From Verrucomicrobiota bacterium (lineage in GTDB: Bacteria > Verrucomicrobiota > Kiritimatiellia > JAAZAB01): a DNA stretch of 10,086 nt. This document shows, in pieces, positions 5,980-10,086 of the stretch (the first letter of the stretch is position 1; each line of letters opens with the position of its first letter). The position numbers were made by a program, and so were the translations under genes. The stretch spans positions 1 through 10,086 of the forward strand of contig JAHIMN010000295.1 of the NCBI GenBank assembly GCA_018896395.1. Direction: 5' to 3'. The notes under the pieces were generated by a model that was given only the letters and a program-made list of their open reading frames with translations, made no database searches and was not told where the DNA came from.

Positions 5980-6882
5980 TTAACGGCTGACACCGATTCT
6001 CAGTCGGATTCTTTCCTGTACGTTTCGGAATTTCTTGACGAGCGCAGGGTGTTCATTATCATCCAGCCGCAGTACGTTCATCAAGTCAGATACCTTTTCC
6101 GTTAAGTCTCTGACAGCAGGAAGTTCCGTAAACATCTCATTGAGTTTGTCCGCTGCCAGCGCCCACTGCACTGCCTCCACTGGCACCGCATTCACTGTCG
6201 CCGTATGCCCTTTATCTGCATCTCTCGTGCCGTGAATAACCTTTTGGTATGCCCGAGAAAGTTCATTCGTCAATTTAGGTATCACCTGACTCTCATAGAA
6301 AGAGCAGTATTTTTTGGAGACATCAACACAGTTTGTGCCTGTCCATGCGTAAAGCACTTCGATGGGATGGTATGGATCGACGGTGGCTCCTCTAAATAAT
6401 GACTCTGAACCAATAAGCAATGCCTGATTATTCGTCGGCCAAAATCTCATCCCGCCATTATCGCAGGAAATTATGTCGCAGTAATGCTTTCCGGACTTGC
6501 GCGACAAAATATTCAGACTTCCTCCGGGCTGGCGAGGACCATTGAAGCTACAAGCAACCATCTCGGCAATACCATCGCCGTTAAGATCAATAAACTTGAT
6601 TTTCGGAAGAGGAGTCCAATCCGCATAATTGAACCTGTTTGTTGTGGCGATAAACTTGAGTTCTAAAATGGCCCCGTCCGCACGATCGGGATCGTCTGTT
6701 ATGATAGCTGCCAACTCTGCTCCCATATCCCTGGAACTTACTCCGTTCAATGCTTCTATTTCTTTTGCTGAGAAAGACCATGTATCCCGATGAAGCAGGG
6801 CGGAAGTATCCGTCATTGAACCCGCTCTGGCACAGCAGATAGAGAATGTTGCCAGAAGGAAGAATAATAAAAATTTGTGCAT
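5980..6882 (-). CDS. Exported protein, possible immunity partner
   Basis: This 300-residue protein has a clear Sec signal peptide (residues 1-20, core LLFFLLATFSICC, cleavage after A-R-A). No good lipobox is seen despite C16 and C17. The mature protein carries FIDLNGDGIAE at 97-107, a calcium-loop-like DxNGDG motif as in FG-GAP or VCBS repeats, and five cysteines (111, 135, 140, 185, 193) that could form disulfides in the periplasm. The C-terminal third (about 198-300) is largely helical. No enzyme motif is recognised. The start lies 11 nt downstream of the stop of the lytic-transglycosylase-like gene, so the two are probably co-transcribed; AGGGCAG gives only a weak ribosome site. Context suggests immunity to or regulation of that enzyme, which is inference. 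The region is AT-richer than its neighbours (24 of 60 G+C at 6541-6600). Confidence 0.85.
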   Translation of the reverse strand: MHKFLLFFLLATFSICCARAGSMTDTSALLHRDTWSFSAKEIEALNGVSSRDMGAELAAIITDDPDRADGAILELKFIATTNRFNYADWTPLPKIKFIDLNGDGIAEMVACSFNGPRQPGGSLNILSRKSGKHYCDIISCDNGGMRFWPTNNQALLIGSESLFRGATVDPYHPIEVLYAWTGTNCVDVSKKYCSFYESQVIPKLTNELSRAYQKVIHGTRDADKGHTATVNAVPVEAVQWALAADKLNEMFTELPAVRDLTEKVSDLMNVLRLDDNEHPALVKKFRNVQERIRLRIGVSR

Positions 6883-6893
6883 ATAAATCTGCC

Positions 6894-8126
6894 CTATGGT
6901 TGAATATTCTTTCTGACTTTTGAAACATAATTAAGCAGGGGTCGGTTTTTTGTTGTCTGCCACTGCCATTGCCCTCCCACTTGGTCAGGAGCGTAGTACG
7001 GTCTACTATGGCCTCCGTATAGGCCAAGGGCGTAGTTCTCCAGTTGAACGCCATTCAGGTTCGGAAGGCCCGGATGCGTTGTTTGCAGGTCGGCAACTTT
7101 GTTGCGCGCCCGCACCAGTTTATCATTAACGAAAATATCCGCGCCGGTTTGAGTGTTAATAAGCCAATCCCACGCCGTGTCCATTGCAACGGGCACCTGC
7201 ATCATTCCGATATAGCTGCCTCTCGACGGTTGATCAGGTCTTTCCGGGATACTCTCGACAGGCCACCTTGCGGTGAGACCGTACTTAGTAATGCGGGCGT
7301 CGAACTGGCGATATGAACTTTCATTCATGGCAATGCCGGTAAGAAGGCCTGCTGTGCCCCCAGTGGGTGGTGTATATAATCCTCCAAGCCGCTGGGTAAT
7401 TATCGCGTCGGGAATGCCAACCCCGGTGATGAAGTTCGTAATCTCCGACGAGCACTGGATACCATTGACAGTGGCCGACGCCTTGATTGTCAGGCGGCCA
7501 CCTTCCGAGATGAATGTCCGATTTACCGCCTGATTATTCGGACTGGTGAACTGATATGTCTTTTCGTAAGGCCCGCCGCCATCGGTCTGGTACTCAAGTT
7601 TAACGTCCCAATCTGTGTTTCCCGTATAGTTAACTCCCTCAACCTTCGCCTTGAATGCTATGGGGCCTGTTGAGTTGTAGTCCGGCTGAGCTGCGTATGT
7701 GTGGTTCTCTCCGGGAGACGGCTGAAGTATGTCCACTTTCAGGATACGGATGTTCGCTTCCATTATGAAAGTAAATGTCGCTTTTTTCCCTTTGTCTCCG
7801 CCGCTGGCGATAACGTCAGCATTAAAAGAATGCGTTTGGGGTTCAGACTCTTGTAATTGCACATTAAAACTGCTTAATCCTGATCCTGTATCATGAAACA
7901 CAGGGTCCTCTTCGGTAATACCGACGCTGACCGGCAGGCTGACGGAACCTTCCGCAAAGGTTCCCTGAAACAGAACTTTGCTGAATGATTTATGTTGTCC
8001 AGAAGAAATTCTGGTTTTCACACGTGCAACTTGATCTTTCACATCGAACCGAAAACTCAGATCATTGCCAATATTTTCTCCGCTATAGATAATTTTCTTT
8101 AACTTGATTATCAATAGAACTGACAT
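6894..8126 (-). CDS. Lytic-transglycosylase-like protein lacking a signal peptide
   Basis: This 410-residue protein probably cleaves peptidoglycan glycan strands. The C-terminal part (about 236-405) carries SLT-type marks in order: GIAMNESSY with candidate catalytic E269, GMMQVP (307-312), NTQTGADIF (N324) and YALGLYGG (365-372). Residues 1-125 form a beta-rich domain beginning IIYSGENIGNDLSF that I cannot name, and residues 127-235 look Ig-like. The N-terminus is not a signal peptide. An in-frame TAA at 8145-8147 sits only seven codons upstream, so none can be missed; AGGGGA precedes the ATG. A murein-cleaving enzyme without a Sec signal implies delivery by a secretion or contractile machine, or lysis. 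The secreted partner encoded 11 nt downstream fits an effector-immunity pair. A phage-tail lysozyme or housekeeping enzyme is the alternative. DNA is AT-richer than its flanks. Confidence 0.85.
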   Translation of the reverse strand: MSVLLIIKLKKIIYSGENIGNDLSFRFDVKDQVARVKTRISSGQHKSFSKVLFQGTFAEGSVSLPVSVGITEEDPVFHDTGSGLSSFNVQLQESEPQTHSFNADVIASGGDKGKKATFTFIMEANIRILKVDILQPSPGENHTYAAQPDYNSTGPIAFKAKVEGVNYTGNTDWDVKLEYQTDGGGPYEKTYQFTSPNNQAVNRTFISEGGRLTIKASATVNGIQCSSEITNFITGVGIPDAIITQRLGGLYTPPTGGTAGLLTGIAMNESSYRQFDARITKYGLTARWPVESIPERPDQPSRGSYIGMMQVPVAMDTAWDWLINTQTGADIFVNDKLVRARNKVADLQTTHPGLPNLNGVQLENYALGLYGGHSRPYYAPDQVGGQWQWQTTKNRPLLNYVSKVRKNIQP

Positions 8127-8204
8127 ATGATTTCCCCTTGCGTGTTAAAGTTGCCAACGATGAAGCTGAGTCTGGCCTCGTTCAGCGTGAAATGGATTTT
8201 TACA

Positions 8205-8233
8205 ATTATCTCTCAGCGAGTTCAGTCCGTCAC
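8205..8233 (-). promoter_or_regulatory. Candidate promoter of the transglycosylase operon
   Basis: On the minus strand GTGACG (8233-8228, four of six -35 bases) is 17 bp from GATAAT (8210-8205, five of six -10 bases). This would give a leader of roughly 70 nt before the ATG at 8126. Spacing is ideal but the match is moderate. Confidence 0.3.
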
Positions 8234-8310
8234 GCGCGGATTTCGCTGGATAGTTAAATAATAAACCGCCGCCCCTTTTCCGTCAAGCAATCTTTCTCTC
8301 TGAACGGGGT

Positions 8311-8336
8311 GGGCGAAGCGCTCCGGCGGAGCCTGG
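8311..8336. repeat. Dispersed repeat, inverted sibling of the one at 3837-3862
   Basis: The reverse complement starts CCAGGCTCCGCCG, continues with an AGCGCT core and ends in CGCCC. It matches 3837-3862 at 24 of 26 positions. Here it is intergenic, while the other copy is translated inside the 931-aa gene. Confidence 0.6.
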
Positions 8337-8378
8337 TTGTTGATTGCTGATTGCCGATCTCTGACTTCTGAACTCTGG
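8337..8378. repeat. Degenerate heptanucleotide array
   Basis: Six consecutive 7-bp units can be laid out from 8337: TTGTTGA, then TTGCTGA and TTGCCGA, then three more diverged units, mostly ending in TGA. It directly follows the dispersed repeat at 8311-8336. The 7-bp period matches the array inside the restriction gene at 9819-9852, although the unit differs. Confidence 0.4.
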
Positions 8379-8511
8379 TCTGAGCGTATAACGGGAACCA
8401 AAGTTCACCCGCCTACGGAGGGGCGGTGCCAGAGGTGGGAACTGTCCGCGAGGCATTGGTGACGGCAAAGACCTCCTTAGCCATTTCATATCTCGCAATC
8501 GGCAATGGTTC

Positions 8512-8520
8512 TGTTATATT
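8512..8520 (+). promoter_or_regulatory. Candidate extended -10 promoter of the restriction gene
   Basis: TG, one base, then TATATT (8515-8520) forms an extended -10 element 24 bp before the ATG at 8545. The -35 position (8492-8497, CTCGCA) is poor, as is common with extended -10 promoters. The leader would be short, about 18 nt, with GAGAGG at 8534-8539 as ribosome site. Confidence 0.35.
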
Positions 8521-8544
8521 GCTTTCCAGTATTGAGAGGCAAAC

Positions 8545-10086
8545 ATGGCTGTGCCACCAGAAATCTTACGCTTGATTGAGCGCTACGCGGCGCAACGCCA
8601 GGCCTACCAGTCCGGCCAGTACAAAGAGACCCAAATCCGCGTTGAATTCATTGATCCGTTCTTCAAGGCCTTGGGCTGGGACGTGGCTAATGAGCACGGC
8701 TACGCCGAGGCTTACAAGGACGTGATCCACGAAGATGCCCTGAAGATCGGCAGCGCGACCGAAGCCCCCGACGCGTGTTTCCGCATCGGCGGCGTTCGCA
8801 AATTTTTTGTCGAATGCAAGAAGCCCTCCGTCAACATCAAGGACGACGTCCATCCCGCCTACCAGCTTCGCCGCTACGGCTGGTCGGCCAAGTTGCCGCT
8901 CAGCATCCTGACCGACTTCCAGGAGTGGGCGGTCTACGACTGCCGCCTCAAGCCCAACCCGCGCGACACCGCGGCGGTCGGGCGCATCATGTATCTGACG
9001 GCCGACCAGTATCCGGCTAAATGGGACGAACTGACGGCAATCTTTTCGCGCGAAGCCGTCCTCACGGGCTCGTTTGATAAATTCGTCGAGAGCACCAAGG
9101 GCAAGAGGGGCACCGCGAGCGTTGACGATGCTTTCCTTGAGGAGATTGAGCGCTGGCGCGATCTGCTGGCCCGCACGATCGCCTTGCGCAATCCGGCGCT
9201 GTCGCAACGGGAATTGAATTTCGCCGTTCAGCGCACCATTGACCGGATTATTTTCCTGCGCATCTGCGAAGACCGGGGCATTGAACCCTACGGGCGCTTA
9301 ATGACCTTGAAGAACGGCGAGCGGATTTATCCCCGGCTGTGCGAATTCTTTCAGCGTGCCGACGAAAGGTATAATTCCGGTATTTTTTGTTTCAGTAAAA
9401 ACAAAACGGCGGTCGAGCCGCCGGACGAGTTGACCCTGACGTTGAAAATTGACGACCAGATCATCCAGGACATCGTTGGCAACCTATACTACCCGGAGAG
9501 TCCCTACGAGTTTTCGGTGTTGTCATCCGATATTCTGGGCCAGGTTTATGAGCGCTTCCTGGGCAAAGTGATCCGGCTGACAGCGGGTCATCAGGCGAAG
9601 GTGGAAGAAAAACCGGAAGTCCGTAAAGCGGGCGGGGTTTATTACACGCCAACCTTCATTGTGGATTACATCGTCAAGAACACCGTCGGCAAACTACTGG
9701 AAGGCAAGACGCCCAAGCAGGCGGCCAAGCTGAAAATCCTCGATCCCGCCTGCGGCTCCGGGTCATTCCTGATCGGCGCCTATCAATACCTGCTGGATTG
9801 GCATCGGGACTATTATGTGAATGCGGAATGCGGAGTGCGGAATGCTGAATTGAAGAAAAACAAATCACCGATCTACCAGATTTCCGGCGGGGATTACCGC
9901 CTGACCACCGAGGAGCGCAAGCGCATTCTGCTCAACAACATTTTCGGCGTGGATATTGACTCCCAGGCCGTCGAAGTGACCAAGCTCTCCCTGCTCCTCA
10001 AGGTGTTGGAAGGCGAGTCGCAGGAGACCATTACCAAGCAATTCGAGCTTTTCCACCAGCGCGCCCTACCCGACCTGGGCAGTAAT
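8545..10086 (+). CDS. Eco57I-like type IIG restriction-modification protein, N-terminal part
   Basis: Five hundred and fourteen codons are visible, open at the right edge. The ATG at 8545 follows GAGAGG with good spacing. Residues about 20-150 form a PD-(D/E)XK nuclease: E34, PD at 75-76, then FFVECKKP with E90 and K92. A helical connector (190-350) leads to the N6-adenine methylase: GGVYYTPT (363-370), SAM motif I DPACGSGSF (400-408) and NNIFGVDID (464-472). The window ends at LPDLGSN, just before the expected catalytic NPPY motif and the specificity domain, which must lie downstream. Such proteins methylate one adenine of the recognition site and cleave unmodified DNA nearby, and so act in phage defence. 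Residues 426-436 (NAECGVRNAEL) are encoded by a heptamer repeat within a variable loop. GC is high (38 of 60 at 8881-8940), unlike the divergent operon. Confidence 0.93.
   Translation, partial: MAVPPEILRLIERYAAQRQAYQSGQYKETQIRVEFIDPFFKALGWDVANEHGYAEAYKDVIHEDALKIGSATEAPDACFRIGGVRKFFVECKKPSVNIKDDVHPAYQLRRYGWSAKLPLSILTDFQEWAVYDCRLKPNPRDTAAVGRIMYLTADQYPAKWDELTAIFSREAVLTGSFDKFVESTKGKRGTASVDDAFLEEIERWRDLLARTIALRNPALSQRELNFAVQRTIDRIIFLRICEDRGIEPYGRLMTLKNGERIYPRLCEFFQRADERYNSGIFCFSKNKTAVEPPDELTLTLKIDDQIIQDIVGNLYYPESPYEFSVLSSDILGQVYERFLGKVIRLTAGHQAKVEEKPEVRKAGGVYYTPTFIVDYIVKNTVGKLLEGKTPKQAAKLKILDPACGSGSFLIGAYQYLLDWHRDYYVNAECGVRNAELKKNKSPIYQISGGDYRLTTEERKRILLNNIFGVDIDSQAVEVTKLSLLLKVLEGESQETITKQFELFHQRALPDLGSN
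9819..9852. repeat. Heptamer tandem array translated inside the methylase domain
   Basis: From 9819 the unit GAATGCG appears twice exactly, then once with G at the third position, then once ending in T, then as a partial unit. That is nearly five units of period 7. It encodes NAECGVRNAEL (residues 426-436) between motif I and the acidic motif of the methylase. Because 7 is not a multiple of 3, gain or loss of one unit would shift the frame. Confidence 0.65.

Larger units (their letters stand above)
8127..8544. other. Divergent intergenic region with repeats
   Basis: These 418 bp separate the minus-strand transglycosylase operon from the plus-strand restriction gene. They hold a candidate promoter for each direction, an inverted copy of the repeat also found inside the membrane-protein gene (8311-8336), a degenerate heptamer array (8337-8378) and a small GC hairpin (CCGCC/GGCGG, about 8410-8425). 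A minus-strand open stretch at 8283-8498 only translates these repeats. Confidence 0.65.

Noticed and set aside
5980..6882. Lipoprotein call for the 300-aa exported protein
   Set aside because: The residues before C16/C17 (TFSI) do not match a lipobox, and A-R-A at 18-20 is a good signal peptidase I site.
8337..8378. CRISPR array
   Set aside because: Unit length is 7 bp with no spacers; it is a tandem microsatellite-like array.
8283..8498. 71-codon minus-strand frame upstream of the restriction gene
   Set aside because: It covers the dispersed repeat and heptamer array and has no Shine-Dalgarno.
8566..9207. 213-codon minus-strand open frame opposite the restriction gene
   Set aside because: It is a mirror of GC-rich coding sequence with clear nuclease motifs on the other strand, with no independent support.

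Overview
The window is about 10 kb of mixed coding and repeat-rich DNA holding six recognisable genes: five on the minus strand (1-8126) and one on the plus strand (8545 to the right edge). Strong Shine-Dalgarno sequences and Sec signal peptides mark a bacterium. A SAM-dependent synthase fused to membrane helices, secreted beta-propeller and fibronectin-type proteins, and many small palindromic repeats suggest an uncultured Gram-negative lineage, perhaps of the PVC group (Kiritimatiellota/Verrucomicrobiota-like). That placement is inference from style only; no phylogenetic marker is present.

Left part (1-2364, minus strand): the N-terminal part of an exported protein running off the left edge, a 417-bp gap, then an exported protein with a six-unit Kelch-like propeller, a fibronectin type III domain and a beta-rich C-terminal domain. 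Next is a roughly 735-bp gene-free region (2365-3100) packed with repeats: two copies of a palindromic element, a UUCG-loop hairpin, and a MITE-like unit (14-bp inverted repeats flanked at symmetric distance by 13-bp direct repeats) enclosing a cluster of three hairpins.

Middle (3101-5896, minus): a large GC-rich gene for a 931-residue membrane protein with a central spermidine-synthase-like domain and about seven helices on each side. Two of its linkers contain repeat-derived sequence. Its stop codon lies inside a 17-bp-arm hairpin.

Middle-right (5980-8126, minus): an AT-richer two-gene operon. The first gene encodes a lytic-transglycosylase-like enzyme with no signal peptide. The second, 11 nt downstream, encodes a small protein with a clear signal peptide. 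This is the layout expected of a muralytic effector delivered by a secretion machine with a periplasmic immunity protein. It is the best candidate here for an undescribed system, but it is a hypothesis.

Right part (8127-10086): a 418-bp divergent intergenic region with repeats and candidate promoters, then the first 514 codons of an Eco57I-like type IIG restriction-modification protein (PD-(D/E)XK nuclease plus N6-adenine methylase). Its methylase domain carries a heptanucleotide tandem array translated in frame. The restriction gene, the candidate effector pair and the repeats together suggest an accessory or defence-type neighbourhood.
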